The translations under genes were made by a program, and so were the position numbers. From Sphingomonas suaedae (GTDB taxonomy: Bacteria > Pseudomonadota > Alphaproteobacteria > Sphingomonadales > Sphingomonadaceae), in NCBI RefSeq assembly GCF_007833215.1, contig NZ_CP042239.1, positions 1,488,001-1,552,000 on the forward strand: DNA of 64,000 nucleotides, given 5' to 3'. This document shows, one piece after another, positions 37,122-46,357 of the stretch. The notes under the pieces are model-generated. The model made no database searches, was not told where the DNA came from, and worked only from the letters and a program-made list of their open reading frames with translations. Numbering within the stretch: position 1 is the stretch's first letter; each line of letters opens with the position of its first letter.

Positions 37122-38021
37122 ATGCGTGCCATTTCCAATCACCCCAAAAAGCTGTTGCTGGTCGCGATGCTCGCCACCGCCGCGCCGACCGGCCTTGCCG
37201 CGCAGGAACAGCCCGGCCTGACGCCGGAGGATTCGGTGACGATCCAGGGCGAGGCGCTGCCGCCGCTGGATCAGATGCCCGAAGGTCCGGAAGTCGAGGG
37301 GATGATTTCGGCCCGCCAAGGCAATCAGGTTCAGGTCACCACCGCCGACGGTGCGCCCGTTATCGTCGCCGTCACCGATGCGACCGACATCCGGTCGACC
37401 GGCGGGTTTCTGGGCCTGGCCCGCACCAAACGGAGCAGCGACGCGCTGCTCAACGGTCTGCCGGTGACGGTCAAGACGCGCCAGTTCGGCGGTGGGCTGG
37501 TCGCGAGCGAGGTCAGGATCGCGAACAAGGACCTGCGCACCGCATCGATGATCCGCACAGGCACCAGCCAGGGCTTTGCCGAACAAACCGCAGCGACCGA
37601 GGCTCTGCGCGGTCGCGTCGGCAATATCGACCAGTATAATGTCAAGGGCACCACCAATGTGAACTTCGACACCGGCAAGGCGGTGCTGACCGCACAGGCC
37701 AAGGCCGAACTGTGCGCCGCGGCGAGCCAGGCGGAGAGCATGGACAACGCCCTGTTGCTGGTCGTCGGCTATACCGATTCGACGGGCAGCCAGGAGCTCA
37801 ACCAGCAACTGAGCGAAAAGCGCGCGACCCGGGTGGTCAATCACCTGCAACAGGCCTGCGGCTGGAAACCCTATCGGATGCTGACCCCGACCGGCATGGC
37901 CGAAGCCGATCCGCTGGCGGACAATATGACACCCGAAGGCAAGGCACAGAACCGCCGCGTGGCGGTGAATATTCTCGTCAGCAAGGCTGTCGACGGGCTG
38001 CAGGAAGCGCGGATCAACTGA
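37122..38021 (+). CDS. OmpA-family peptidoglycan-binding protein
   Basis: The protein has 299 residues. After a signal peptide (KKLLLVAMLATAAPTGLAAQ), residues 45-140 form a small beta-rich domain resembling DUF5666/OB-like modules (VEGMISARQGNQVQVTT, then GLPVTVKTRQFGGGLVASEV). The C-terminal OmpA domain has VNFDTGKAVLT, LLLVVGYTDSTGSQELNQQLSE with the Asp that binds diaminopimelate, and KAQNRRVAVNI. It would tie the outer membrane or a periplasmic complex to the cell wall. It is convergent with ruvB. Confidence 0.88.
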   Translation: MRAISNHPKKLLLVAMLATAAPTGLAAQEQPGLTPEDSVTIQGEALPPLDQMPEGPEVEGMISARQGNQVQVTTADGAPVIVAVTDATDIRSTGGFLGLARTKRSSDALLNGLPVTVKTRQFGGGLVASEVRIANKDLRTASMIRTGTSQGFAEQTAATEALRGRVGNIDQYNVKGTTNVNFDTGKAVLTAQAKAELCAAASQAESMDNALLLVVGYTDSTGSQELNQQLSEKRATRVVNHLQQACGWKPYRMLTPTGMAEADPLADNMTPEGKAQNRRVAVNILVSKAVDGLQEARIN

Positions 38022-38030
38022 CGAGGAGGG

Positions 38031-38057
38031 GGAAAGCGCCGTTCCCCGGCGCTTTCC
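38031..38057. terminator. terminator hairpin between the OmpA-like gene and ruvB
   Basis: A perfect 10-bp stem, GGAAAGCGCC with GGCGCTTTCC, has a 7-base loop and lies between convergent stops (38021 and 38066). The T run is weak on both sides, so it is a less classical terminator. Confidence 0.7.
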
Positions 38058-38065
38058 TTCAACTT

Positions 38066-39094
38066 CTATTTGCCGTCGAACAGCCCCTCCTGCGCTCCCG
38101 CAGGCGGGTTTAGACCCAGATGTTTCCACCCGGCGGCATTGAGGCACCGTCCCCGCGCGGTACGGGCGATCAGGCCGATCTGGATGAGATAGGGCTCGAT
38201 CACTTCCTCCACCGTATCGCGCGGTTCGGACAGGCCCGCGGCGAGCGTTTCGACGCCGACCGGGCCGCCGCGATAGATGTCGGCGATCATGGCAAGGTAG
38301 CGGCGGTCCATCGCGTCAAGGCCGAGCGCGTCGACCTCCAGCCGGGTGAGCGCGGCATCCGCAGCCTTGGCGTGGACGGTCGTCTCGCCCAGCACATTGG
38401 CGAAGTCGCGCACGCGGCGCAGCAGCCGGCCGGCGATGCGCGGGGTTCCGCGCGAGCGGCGGGCAATCTCCGCCGCGCCATCCTCTGCGATCGCCAGGTC
38501 GAGCAGGCTGGCGGCGCGGGTGACGACGCGGGTCAGTTCCTCGACCGTGTAGAATTGCAGGCGGACCGGAATGCCGAAGCGATCGCGCAGCGGCGTCGTC
38601 AGCAGCCCCTGCCGTGTGGTCGCACCGACCAAAGTGAAGCGCGGCAGATCGATGCGGACACTCCGCGCCGACGGCCCCTCGCCGATCATCAGATCGAGCG
38701 CGCGGTCCTCCATCGCGGGGTAGAGCACTTCCTCGACCGCTGGGGCGAGGCGATGAATCTCGTCGATGAAGAGGACGTCGCCATCCTCGAGATTGGTAAG
38801 CAGTGCCGCGAGGTCGCCCGATTTGGCGATGACCGGCCCGGACGTGGCGCGGAACCCCACGCCCATTTCACGCGCGATAATCTGCGCGAGTGTGGTCTTG
38901 CCAAGGCCGGGGGGCCCGAAGAACAGGACATGGTCGAGCGCATCGCCACGCTGGCGCGCCGCGTCGATGAATACGCGCAGATTGTCGCGCGCGGCACGCT
39001 GGCCGACGAATTCGTCGAGCGACTTGGGACGCAGCGCGGCGTCCATGTCCTCGGGGCGGCGGGCTGCGGTCAGGATGCGGTCAGGCTCAGTCAT
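38066..39094 (-). CDS. ruvB: Holliday-junction branch-migration ATPase RuvB
   Basis: The protein has 342 residues. It contains [18 protein letters not shown], Walker [16 protein letters not shown], Walker [11 protein letters not shown], and the segment [18 protein letters not shown] with the Arg residues that act across subunits. RuvB drives migration of Holliday junctions with RuvA. It is the last gene of the ruvC-ruvA-ruvB group on this strand. Confidence 0.98.
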   Translation of the reverse strand: MTEPDRILTAARRPEDMDAALRPKSLDEFVGQRAARDNLRVFIDAARQRGDALDHVLFFGPPGLGKTTLAQIIAREMGVGFRATSGPVIAKSGDLAALLTNLEDGDVLFIDEIHRLAPAVEEVLYPAMEDRALDLMIGEGPSARSVRIDLPRFTLVGATTRQGLLTTPLRDRFGIPVRLQFYTVEELTRVVTRAASLLDLAIAEDGAAEIARRSRGTPRIAGRLLRRVRDFANVLGETTVHAKAADAALTRLEVDALGLDAMDRRYLAMIADIYRGGPVGVETLAAGLSEPRDTVEEVIEPYLIQIGLIARTARGRCLNAAGWKHLGLNPPAGAQEGLFDGK

Positions 39095-39110
39095 TTGCCT
39101 CCCCCCACTC

Positions 39111-39187
39111 CGTCATGCTGAACGTGTTTCAGCATCCACCCTGCGGCGGGCGTCGGTTCAGCGGTTTCAGCCCAAGCATGACGGACG
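39111..39187. repeat. inverted repeat between ruvA and ruvB (CGTCATGCTGAA type)
   Basis: The arms CGTCATGCT and AGCATGACG pair across the element; inside, TGCTGAACGTGTTTCAGCA forms a second hairpin. This family is not seen elsewhere in the window. It separates ruvA from ruvB by 109 bp, where these genes are usually adjacent. Confidence 0.75.
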
Positions 39188-39203
39188 GAGGGAAGAATAG
39201 CCG

Positions 39204-39803
39204 TCACTTCGCCGCCTTCCGCAGCGCCAGGCGGACCAGTGCGTCCAGGGTGGCGCCTGGCCCCAGTTCGTCGCTTGCGGCGCTCACCGCGCTGCTCGCC
39301 TCCGCAGGCTTGAAACCGAGGTTCAACAGCGCCGACACAGCGTCGTTCGCCGCGCCGCTGGCCGGAGCCGCCGTCCCCGCGCCGCCGCTGCCGATCGCGA
39401 TGCCACCCGCTTTGTCCTTGAGTTCGTTGACGATGCGTTGGGCGAGCTTCGGGCCGACGCCGTTCGCCCGCGCGATCATCGCAGCGTCCGCTCGCGCCAC
39501 GGCGGTCTGGACTTCGGCGGGGGAAAGGATCGAGAGGATCGCGAGCGCGACCTTGGCCCCTACCCCCTGCACGCCGGTGAGCAGGCGGAACCAGTCGCGT
39601 TCCTCGGCCGATGCAAAGCCCATCAGACGGATCGAATCCTCTGCGACCAGCATCTCGGTATGCACGGTCACGAACTCGCCGAGCGCGCCCAGCGCCGCCA
39701 GCGTCTTCGCAGAGGCGCCGACGAGATAGCCGACACCGTTCACGTCGATCACCGCATGATCGATGCCGGTCGCGGCGAGGTGGCCGTTCAAATGCGCGAT
39801 CAT
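39204..39803 (-). CDS. ruvA: Holliday-junction DNA-binding protein RuvA
   Basis: The protein has 199 residues. It starts [11 protein letters not shown] and has the helix-hairpin-helix motifs [17 protein letters not shown] and [19 protein letters not shown], then a flexible linker and the C-terminal domain that binds RuvB ([18 protein letters not shown]). It recognises the four-way junction. Confidence 0.96.
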   Translation of the reverse strand: MIAHLNGHLAATGIDHAVIDVNGVGYLVGASAKTLAALGALGEFVTVHTEMLVAEDSIRLMGFASAEERDWFRLLTGVQGVGAKVALAILSILSPAEVQTAVARADAAMIARANGVGPKLAQRIVNELKDKAGGIAIGSGGAGTAAPASGAANDAVSALLNLGFKPAEASSAVSAASDELGPGATLDALVRLALRKAAK

Positions 39804-39960
39804 GCCGGTGTCGCCAAATCCAAAGTTTACACTCGCTTTACACTATCGCGGCCTTCCGCAGCCGCGCGCGATCCGGATCGCCAACAGGCGCCGCGCCCCG
39901 CATCTGTGGTACATAAACGGAACGGGTTGTTGTAGGAAAGCGGAAACAGACAAGCGCCCG

Positions 39961-40461
39961 TCACCGTCCCAGCGCGCGCGCGCTCCCCAGATGATGCGCG
40001 TGGCAGATCGCGACCGCCAGCGCATCGGCCGCGTCGGCGCCCGCGATCTTCGTGCCGGGAAGCAGGCGGACGATCATCGCGTGAACCTGCGCCTTCTCCG
40101 CCGTGCCGGTGCCGACCACCGCCTTCTTGACCAGGCGCGGGGCGTATTCGCCAACATCCAGCCCGACGCGCGCGACTGCGGCGATGGCGACGCCGCGGGC
40201 ATGGGCGAGCTTGAGCGTCGATTGCGGGTTGGAGTTGACGAACACCTCCTCGACCGCCGCCCCATCGGGGGCGTGATCGGCGACCAGCGCGGCGAGCATT
40301 GCGTCGAGATGCGCGAGCCGCCGGGGCAGTGGCGCTTTTGCATCGGTCTTGAGCTGGCCGTTGGCGATATGGCTGAGGCGGTTGCCCTCGGCGCGGATCA
40401 GCCCCCAGCCGGTGGTGCCGAGTCCTGGATCGAGGCCGAGAATCAGGCGCGTCGGGCTCAT
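39961..40461 (-). CDS. ruvC: Holliday-junction resolvase RuvC
   Basis: The protein has 166 residues. All catalytic acids of the RNase H-like resolvase are found: [30 protein letters not shown], and [17 protein letters not shown]. It cuts junctions symmetrically. It is the first gene of the group; 157 bp separate it from ruvA, and I see nothing else in that gap apart from AT-rich sequence near the ruvA start. Confidence 0.97.
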   Translation of the reverse strand: MSPTRLILGLDPGLGTTGWGLIRAEGNRLSHIANGQLKTDAKAPLPRRLAHLDAMLAALVADHAPDGAAVEEVFVNSNPQSTLKLAHARGVAIAAVARVGLDVGEYAPRLVKKAVVGTGTAEKAQVHAMIVRLLPGTKIAGADAADALAVAICHAHHLGSARALGR

Positions 40462-40622
40462 CGCCTTACCGCGCGCGGTGCGTCCCGTAACGTATTTCTG
40501 CTGGTTGCCCGACCTCTAGCCATCTCCGCGCCCTAAAAGACAAATGGACCGCGCGCCAGCCTGTCCCGGCATCGATCCGATGTCGCCCTGTCGTTCCGGA
40601 GTCATGAAAGCGGGTTTGTACC

Positions 40623-41138
40623 GTGTCCGATCTCGATCCCTTTTTTGCCGAACATCGCCGGTTGCGAGAGTATAATGTCGAGATGGCGACGCTGGCCCGG
40701 CAGTTCGACCCGCCCGGCGTCGAAGAGCTGAACGACGCGCGGTGGCGTTTTACACGCACGCTATTGCGCACACTGACGCTCAAGGACCGGATGATCTACC
40801 CTCGGCTGCGGCTGCACGCAGACCCGCAAGCGCGGCTTGCCGCCGAGCGCTTCTGCCAGTCGACCACGGTCGATTATGCGCGCTTTGCAGCGCATACCAA
40901 GCGCTTCCCGCCCGACGTCGTGGTACGCGACTGGCGCGCCTATGCGGTCGCGGTGCGGCTGCGCACCGCCGAACTGGAGGACCGGATGGATCGCGAAGAG
41001 CGCGACTTGTTCCCCTGGATCGACAGCGCGCCACGGGTGGAATCGATCCCGTTTTCGCAGGGCACCAACTGGGCGTCCGACGCGTGGCGGGTCCGCACGC
41101 TGCTGGGCAAGGACTCGGTGGACGACCGGGCGGCTTAG
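40623..41138 (+). CDS. hemerythrin-like (HHE-type) helical protein
   Basis: The protein has 171 residues and starts at GTG 40623 with only a weak ribosome-binding site. Four helices with the spacing of hemerythrin HHE domains are visible: FFAEHRRLREYN, LLRTLTLKDRMIYPRL, FAAHTKRFP and EDRMDREERDLFPWID. Several metal ligands of true hemerythrins are missing: the second helix has Lys-Asp where His-x-x-x-Glu is expected. It may therefore bind iron poorly or not at all. It is transcribed between yebC and ruvC, both on the other strand. Confidence 0.65.
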   Translation: MSDLDPFFAEHRRLREYNVEMATLARQFDPPGVEELNDARWRFTRTLLRTLTLKDRMIYPRLRLHADPQARLAAERFCQSTTVDYARFAAHTKRFPPDVVVRDWRAYAVAVRLRTAELEDRMDREERDLFPWIDSAPRVESIPFSQGTNWASDAWRVRTLLGKDSVDDRAA

Positions 41139-41196
41139 CGCTTCCGATTCGCCCTCTTCGCTTGGCAGTTTGCTCACCCGCGACGCTGGGGGCAGA

Positions 41197-41230
41197 GCGG
41201 GGTATCCCCGCGCGGCTGCGATGCAGCCGC
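41197..41230 (+). other. two adjacent stem-loops after the hemerythrin-like gene
   Basis: Bases 41197-41211 (GCGGGG-TAT-CCCCGC) and 41212-41230 (GCGGCTGC-GAT-GCAGCCGC) form neighbouring perfect hairpins. No T run follows. They may end transcription from the gene at 40623-41138 or be a degraded repeat. Confidence 0.45.
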
Positions 41231-41317
41231 CACCCCTCTCCCAGCTCCGACCAAGTCCTCGCTGCACAAGGCCAAGTCTGTGCCTCCGTCCCCCATCCTG
41301 CGGACGGACAGGGAGGT

Positions 41318-42061
41318 CTAGCCGAGCTTCGCCATGACCTCGTCCGAGACTTCGTAATTGCCCCAGACGGTCTGGACGTCGTCGTCGTCGTCGAGCGCGT
41401 CGATCAGCTTGAACAGGGTCGCGGCGTCGCTTTCGTCCACCTCGACCATCGTCTGCGGACGCCAGGCGAGTTTCGCGCCTTCGGCTTCGCCGAGCACGGG
41501 TTCGAGCGCCTTGGCGACTTCGTGGAGGTCGCCATGGGCGGTCCAGATCTCGTGGCCGTCCTCGCTCGACGTCACATCCTCGGCGCCCGCCTCAAGCGCG
41601 GCTTCGAAGACTTTCTCGGCGTCGCCGACGCTCGCGGGATAGGTGATGAGGCCAACCCGGTCGAAGGCGTGGCTGACCGATCCCGATGCGCCGAGATTGC
41701 CGCCATTTTTGGACACTGCGGTGCGCACGTTGGTGGCGGTTCGGTTGCGATTGTCGGACAGCGCCTCGATGATCAGGCTGACGCCGCCGGGGCCGAAGCC
41801 CTCATAGCGGATTTCCTCGTAATTCTCGCCGTCACCCTTGCTCGCCTTGTCGATCGCGCGCTGGATATTGTCCTTGGGCATCGACTGCGCCTTGGCGGCG
41901 TTGACCGCCGCGCGCAGGCGCGGGTTCATGTCGGGATCGGGCAGGCCCATCTTGGCCGCGACGGTGATTTCGCGGCTGAGCTTGCTGAACATGCCCGAGC
42001 GCTTCTTATCCTGCGCGCCCTTGCGGTGCATGATGTTCTTGAACTTGGAATGGCCTGCCAT
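41318..42061 (-). CDS. yebC: YebC/PmpR-family transcription/translation regulator
   Basis: The protein has 247 residues from the ATG at 42061, where the family start [20 protein letters not shown] lies. The three YebC domains are complete, with [44 protein letters not shown] and a long acidic segment [15 protein letters not shown]. Family members act as DNA-binding regulators or as factors that relieve ribosome stalling at proline runs. yebC is commonly next to ruvCAB, as here. Confidence 0.96.
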   Translation of the reverse strand: MAGHSKFKNIMHRKGAQDKKRSGMFSKLSREITVAAKMGLPDPDMNPRLRAAVNAAKAQSMPKDNIQRAIDKASKGDGENYEEIRYEGFGPGGVSLIIEALSDNRNRTATNVRTAVSKNGGNLGASGSVSHAFDRVGLITYPASVGDAEKVFEAALEAGAEDVTSSEDGHEIWTAHGDLHEVAKALEPVLGEAEGAKLAWRPQTMVEVDESDAATLFKLIDALDDDDDVQTVWGNYEVSDEVMAKLG

Positions 42062-42081
42062 GGGTATCTCTTGTGAGTGGG

Positions 42082-42203
42082 CGGCACCGGCCCGCTCCCC
42101 CACGGGGTCCCCGCAAAGTAGTACTTTGCGGGGCTACCCGCACCCGGCCACCCAAAGGCAGTGTATTCCATGGGTGGCCGGGTGGGGGAGCGGGCCGGTG
42201 CCG
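42082..42203. repeat. long nested inverted repeat upstream of yebC (CGGCACCGGCCCGCTCC type)
   Basis: The outer arms CGGCACCGGCCCGCTCCCCC and its exact complement pair over at least 22 bp. Inside, CACCCGGCCACCC pairs with GGGTGGCCGGGTG, and an extra hairpin at 42109-42133 (CCCCGCAAAG-TAGTA-CTTTGCGGGG) is inserted in the left half. It begins 21 bp before the yebC start, in its 5' untranslated region. A second copy without the extra hairpin lies at 56576-56655. The remaining bases to 42391 hold only the repeat fragment at 42357 and no gene that I can see. Confidence 0.85.
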
Positions 42204-42356
42204 AGATCAAATGCTACGCGTCTCTAGGGCAAGGGCGGGTTGAGGCGCAACCGGGGGTTTTTTCAGCCAATACCCTTCGCCCCCCGGCCTTGTGCCGCGG
42301 TCCACCGGGAGGCAGGCGCGAAGCAAGAGGCTTGAGCGCTCGACGCGAGGCGGAGT

Positions 42357-42383
42357 GGACCCCGGCACGGGGGCCGGGGTGAC
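42357..42383. repeat. short GC-rich hairpin, repeat fragment
   Basis: The sequence GGACCCCGGCACGGGGGCCGG with GGTGAC forms a hairpin like the core of the CGTCATCCCCG-type repeat at 7396-7485. It lies just after the ybjQ-like gene on the minus strand and could act as its terminator. Confidence 0.5.
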
Positions 42384-42391
42384 CGGCCTTG

Positions 42392-42718
42392 TCAAACCCC
42401 GCTGAGCGTCACCGCGGTGCCCGAAGCGGAGACCATCAGCATCGAGCCGTTCTTGCCGATCACCTCATAGTCGAAGTCGATGCCGATCACGCCGTTGGCG
42501 CCCATCGCGCGCGCCTCGTCCTTCAGCTCGTCGAGCGCGGTCCTGCGCGCGTCCTTGAGCGGGCGTTCATAGCTGCCCGAACGGCCACCGACGATGTCGC
42601 GGATGCCGGCGAACAGGTCGCGAAAGACATTGGCGCCGATGATGACCTCCGCCGTCACGATGCCGTGATAGCGGGTGGCGGCATGGCCATCGACGGTGCT
42701 GGTGGTGGTGAGAATCAT
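42392..42718 (-). CDS. YbjQ/UPF0145-family protein
   Basis: The protein has 108 residues from the ATG at 42718, which has GGAG 9 bases upstream; a GTG at 42727 is in frame. Family motifs are [19 protein letters not shown], the [19 protein letters not shown] segment, and the repeated-glycine strand [15 protein letters not shown]. Members form pentameric rings; their function is unknown. Confidence 0.9.
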   Translation of the reverse strand: MILTTTSTVDGHAATRYHGIVTAEVIIGANVFRDLFAGIRDIVGGRSGSYERPLKDARRTALDELKDEARAMGANGVIGIDFDYEVIGKNGSMLMVSASGTAVTLSGV

Positions 42719-42771
42719 GCTGAGCACTCCGGTTGGGAGGCGGCATGTTAGGGTGGCGGGGCAATCCTGAA

Positions 42772-42796
42772 AATCCTCCCCGGCAGGGGGAGGATT
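42772..42796 (-). terminator. terminator-like hairpin after the gapR-like gene
   Basis: AATCCTCCCC pairs with GGGGAGGATT over 10 bp with a 5-base loop, 7 bp after the stop of the minus-strand gene, followed on that strand by TTTTC. The arms are the same as those of the repeat at 9492-9624. Confidence 0.6.
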
Positions 42797-42802
42797 AAAG
42801 GC

Positions 42803-43042
42803 TTACTGCATCCCCAGCGCGGCGCGATAGGTTTCGAGCAGGGCGTCCTGCTCGTCGAGCTGATGCTTCTCCATCTTCCGCAGGCGGATGATGGTGCGCA
42901 TGATCTTGGCGTCGAACCCGGTCGCCTTGGCCTCGCCATAGACGTCCTTGATGTCGTCGCTGATTCCTTTTTTCTCTTCTTCCAGCCGCTCGATCCGCTC
43001 GATCAGAAGGCGCAGCTGCTCGGCCGAAATCGAGTCGCTCAT
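42803..43042 (-). CDS. DUF2312 / GapR-like nucleoid protein
   Basis: The protein has 79 residues from the ATG at 43042, which has GGAG 8 bases upstream; an ATG at 43054 lacks one. The sequence is a long helical coiled coil ([26 protein letters not shown]) followed by the basic segment [19 protein letters not shown], as in GapR of Caulobacter, which clamps over-twisted DNA ahead of forks and RNA polymerase. The DUF2312 family is characteristic of alphaproteobacteria. Confidence 0.9.
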   Translation of the reverse strand: MSDSISAEQLRLLIERIERLEEEKKGISDDIKDVYGEAKATGFDAKIMRTIIRLRKMEKHQLDEQDALLETYRAALGMQ

Positions 43043-43156
43043 GTCCCGCTCCATAAATGGTGAACGGGGGCGTGTAGCGGCTGGTGCGGAGGGTGCAAGG
43101 GGCCAGCCGGGCGATCCTGTGGATAGAGCGGCGGCCCCCTATTCCCCCGCGCGCGG

Positions 43157-44266
43157 TCAGCGCGGCCGGGGCTGGCGATGCTCCATCGAACCTTTCGGCA
43201 TGTGCGATGCGGACAGCGCCTCTGCCTGATCCGGAGCGACGCCTTCGCGCACCAGCACGTCGACCAGCGCACGCTCCGGGGCGACCGCAATGTCAGGCTG
43301 CACCCCGACCTGCTCCCAACCATCGCCACCCGGAAAATAGCTGCGGCCAAAGGGGATGAAGGCCGAAAAGCCGCCGGGCAGGTCCATCGTGCCGCCATAA
43401 TGGCCCGCCCCGGCGGTGGTGACGCCGACGAGCGTGCCGCGCCCGGTGCCCTTGAACACCATCGCCAGATGCTCCGCCGCAGAACCCGTGCGGCCCGAGA
43501 TCAGATAATAGATTTTCGCTTTGCTCCAGGGCGAAACGGGGCTGGCCGGGGTGACGCGATGTTCGGCGCGGTGGAATTCCTTCGGCGCATCGACCTTGAC
43601 CAGCGAGGCGAACGGCAGCGGCCCGCCCTGTTCGGCGACCGATGCGCGGGTGTCCATCACCATCACCGGCTGCGCCCGGGTGAAGATGCGGGGAAACAGC
43701 ACGTCCATCTCCTCCAGCCCGCCGCCGCCATGGGTGCGCGCGTCGATGATCAGCGTCCTTGCCCCGGCATTGGCGTCGAGAAAGGCGGCAAAATCCTTGA
43801 GTATCTTGGGATCGCCCATGAAGGCGTTGAACCGGACAAAGGCGATGCCGGGCGCGATCATGCCCGCCTGCTCCATCAGCGGCGGATAGTCGCGCGGGGC
43901 GCCTCCGGCCGGACCGGACGCAAGCGGCTGACGCGGGGGGTGCATACGCAGATGGCCATCGGGGGCCACCGCCTGAAGATCCGCAGTGACCAGTTGCGCG
44001 AGCGCGGCGGCGTCGGCGGGCGCATCATAGGCACCCGCGGCGAGCCGTTCGCGCAACCGGGCTGCGTAGCGTTTGGCGACATCGGGGAAGACGAAATTCG
44101 CCTCGATCTCCCCGGCCAGCTTCGTCACCGCCTCCTTGCCGATCGCCGGGGGGAAGGCGGGCGCTTCGGTCGCCGGTACCGGTGCTGCGGGTGTCGGGCT
44201 GCTCTGCGCCATCATCAGCGGCGCCGCCATCGTCAGGCCAGCCGCAACGAGAAATCGAGATCGCAT
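43157..44266 (-). CDS. secreted S41-family peptidase
   Basis: The protein has 369 residues with a signal peptide (MRSRFLVAAGLTMAAPLMMA). An N-terminal helical domain (about residues 42-100) is followed by the tail-specific-protease core: IAFVRFNAFMGD, LIIDARTHGGGG, and ISGRTGSAAEHLAMVFK, in which the Ser is the expected nucleophile, then GTLVGVTTAGAGH. No PDZ domain is seen. It may cut C-terminal parts of secreted proteins. It is divergent from an Lrp-type regulator, which is a candidate controller. Confidence 0.82.
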   Translation of the reverse strand: MRSRFLVAAGLTMAAPLMMAQSSPTPAAPVPATEAPAFPPAIGKEAVTKLAGEIEANFVFPDVAKRYAARLRERLAAGAYDAPADAAALAQLVTADLQAVAPDGHLRMHPPRQPLASGPAGGAPRDYPPLMEQAGMIAPGIAFVRFNAFMGDPKILKDFAAFLDANAGARTLIIDARTHGGGGLEEMDVLFPRIFTRAQPVMVMDTRASVAEQGGPLPFASLVKVDAPKEFHRAEHRVTPASPVSPWSKAKIYYLISGRTGSAAEHLAMVFKGTGRGTLVGVTTAGAGHYGGTMDLPGGFSAFIPFGRSYFPGGDGWEQVGVQPDIAVAPERALVDVLVREGVAPDQAEALSASHMPKGSMEHRQPRPR

Positions 44267-44377
44267 TCATATCCTCCTCGGTTCGCCGACTGTTATAGTT
44301 GACTAACACGCCTTTTGCAGTCGAACTCGAGGCGCTATGTGCCGAAATTCGTCATCCAGGAGCGCGGTCGCGCGGTT

Positions 44378-44860
44378 ATGAGCAAGCTCGACGCCTTCGA
44401 TATCCGGCTCCTCAACCTGCTTCAGGCGAATGCGCTGGCGACCGCCGACGAGCTGGCGGCGCATATACCCCTATCGACATCGGCGGTGACGCGGCGAGTG
44501 CGACGATTGCGCAGCGCGGGGTGGATCGCGGCGGATGTCGCGGTGCTCGCGCCGAAGCTGACCGCACGGCGGTTGCGCGCGCTGGTGCGGGTGCAGGTGC
44601 ATGATCATGCCGAGGAGCGCGGAATCGCGGCGCTGCGCGGGCGGCTGGCGGCGGAGGATGCGGTGCAGATGATTCTGGACGTGGCGGGGGCGGACGACCT
44701 CGCCGTGCTGATCTGCGCGCGCGACATGGACGATTACAACGCGCTGGCGGAGCGGCTTTTCCAGACCGATCCCGCCGTGCGGCGCTATGAGACGAGCTTC
44801 GTCAAGCGCGTCCACAAACAGAGTGCGGCGGTGATGCTGAAGCCCGGCGATACGGATTGA
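44378..44860 (+). CDS. Lrp/AsnC-family transcriptional regulator
   Basis: The protein has 160 residues from the ATG at 44378. The N-terminal winged helix-turn-helix is typical: LDAFDIRLLNLLQANALATADELAAHIPLSTSAVTRRVRRLRSAGWI. The RAM effector domain follows (RALVRVQVHD, VAGADDLAVLICARDMDDYNALAERLF). Family members sense amino acids. It faces the S41 peptidase gene, which it may control. Confidence 0.9.
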   Translation: MSKLDAFDIRLLNLLQANALATADELAAHIPLSTSAVTRRVRRLRSAGWIAADVAVLAPKLTARRLRALVRVQVHDHAEERGIAALRGRLAAEDAVQMILDVAGADDLAVLICARDMDDYNALAERLFQTDPAVRRYETSFVKRVHKQSAAVMLKPGDTD

Positions 44861-44889
44861 GAGAGGGGCAGCCACCCCTTGCAGGGGGG

Positions 44890-44966
<77 letters not shown>

Positions 44967-45011
44967 TTGGCCTCCAGCGCCGAAGCGCGGTCCCTTGCGA
45001 GAGCGCGGCAC

Positions 45012-46286
45012 CTAACCGGGCGGCCCGGGGCTGTCAACACCGGTTTCACCCATATTTTGCGGCACCTGCTGGGGCTGTGGCGCGGCGGGGTTTCCGCGCG
45101 CCACCAGCGTGCCGTGCTCGAACAGGAAGCCGGCGATATCGGGCTTGCCCGCGGCGTTGAGCACGGTCTGGATGATGATGAGCAGCGGCACCGCCAGCAG
45201 CGCGCCGGGCGTACCCCAAACCCAGCCCCAGAAGCTCAAGGAGATGAGGATCATGATCGGATTGATCGTCAGCCGCCGCCCGACCACGAGCGGAGTGACG
45301 AAATTCGCCTCGATCGTGTGCAGCCCGATCATGATCGCGGCGGGCAGCAAGGCGGTCCACACGTCCTGAAAGGTCATCAGCCCGCCGACCGCGAGGAAGG
45401 CGGCGCCGAAGATCGGGCCGAGATAGGGGATATAGTTGAGCAGCGCGACGATGCCGCCCCACATCAATGGTGTCGGCATCCCGATCAGCCACAGCGCCCC
45501 CGCGACCACGAGGCCGAGCGTCACATTGATCGCGGTGATCGTACCGAGATAGGCGGAAGTGTCGTCCACCACGTCCTGAATCACCCGCGCCGTCGCCATC
45601 GCGCCCCCGAAGCTGGTGCGGCTGGTGATCGCGCCGCGCCGCAGCCGCGTCCAGCCCGAGAGGAAGAAGAAGATGACGAGTACGGCGAAGAACATCTCGA
45701 TGAACGCGGTCGGCGCGCTGGTCGCCGCGAGTTCGAGGATCGAGCGCGGCGGCGCCTCCGCCGCGGTCTCGGCCGGAGTGATCGGGCGGGAGGAGGCGAG
45801 CTCCTGGATCGTCCGGTTCACGAAATTCTCGAAATTCGAATAGAAATCGATCAGCGGCTTCACGTTCGACTGGATATTGTCGATCCGCTCGGGAAGCAGC
45901 GACAGCCAGCCCCAGGCGGGAACGACGATCGAGGCGAGCGCGGCGTTGGCGGCGGTGAGGAACAGCAGCACGCAGATCAGCGCAGCGAGCGGCGCGGGGA
46001 CGCGATGCCGCTCCAGCCATTCGAGGATGGGGACCAGCGCGATGGCGATGACGATCGCGGCGGTGAGCGGCAGGAAGAAGGGCGACCCCGCTTTGAGCGC
46101 GAAGGGAATGGCGAGGACGAGACCGACGCCGATCATCAGCGTCAGTCCCGCGAGCAACCGGTCGCGGCGATTCTCCGCCTCGGTCTCATGGTCGGCGGGC
46201 GGCACGACGGGGACGAAGTGATGCGCGGACTCGAGCGGTTCGCCCTCTCCTCCCTCGCGATGGTCCCTGCCGATTCCCGTGTCCAC
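45012..46286 (-). CDS. AI-2E-family (PerM-type) permease
   Basis: The protein has 424 residues and a GTG start at 46286. A charged N-terminal segment of about 40 residues is followed by the family's two N-terminal helix pairs, an amphipathic soluble region (about residues 110-190), and the C-terminal membrane helices with TPLMWGGIVALLNYIPYLGPIFGA and HTIEANFVTPLVVGRRL, both diagnostic. Family members include sodium/proton antiporters and the autoinducer-2 exporter TqsA; this substrate is unknown. A Pro/Gln-rich tail ends the protein. Confidence 0.88.
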   Translation of the reverse strand: MDTGIGRDHREGGEGEPLESAHHFVPVVPPADHETEAENRRDRLLAGLTLMIGVGLVLAIPFALKAGSPFFLPLTAAIVIAIALVPILEWLERHRVPAPLAALICVLLFLTAANAALASIVVPAWGWLSLLPERIDNIQSNVKPLIDFYSNFENFVNRTIQELASSRPITPAETAAEAPPRSILELAATSAPTAFIEMFFAVLVIFFFLSGWTRLRRGAITSRTSFGGAMATARVIQDVVDDTSAYLGTITAINVTLGLVVAGALWLIGMPTPLMWGGIVALLNYIPYLGPIFGAAFLAVGGLMTFQDVWTALLPAAIMIGLHTIEANFVTPLVVGRRLTINPIMILISLSFWGWVWGTPGALLAVPLLIIIQTVLNAAGKPDIAGFLFEHGTLVARGNPAAPQPQQVPQNMGETGVDSPGPPG

Positions 46287-46357
46287 GCAGACCGCCTTTC
46301 CTGTTCCCGCTCCTAGCGCGATTTGCGCGCGATGTAATCCTCGCTAACCTGCCCCCG

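Noticed and set aside
39804..40520. LexA (SOS) box upstream of ruvC or ruvA
   Set aside because: I looked for the alphaproteobacterial GTTC-N7-GTTC pattern and found only partial matches.
41139..41317. Gene in the gap between the hemerythrin-like gene and yebC
   Set aside because: The open frames there have no ribosome-binding site and no sensible composition; only the two stem-loops at 41197-41230 stand out.
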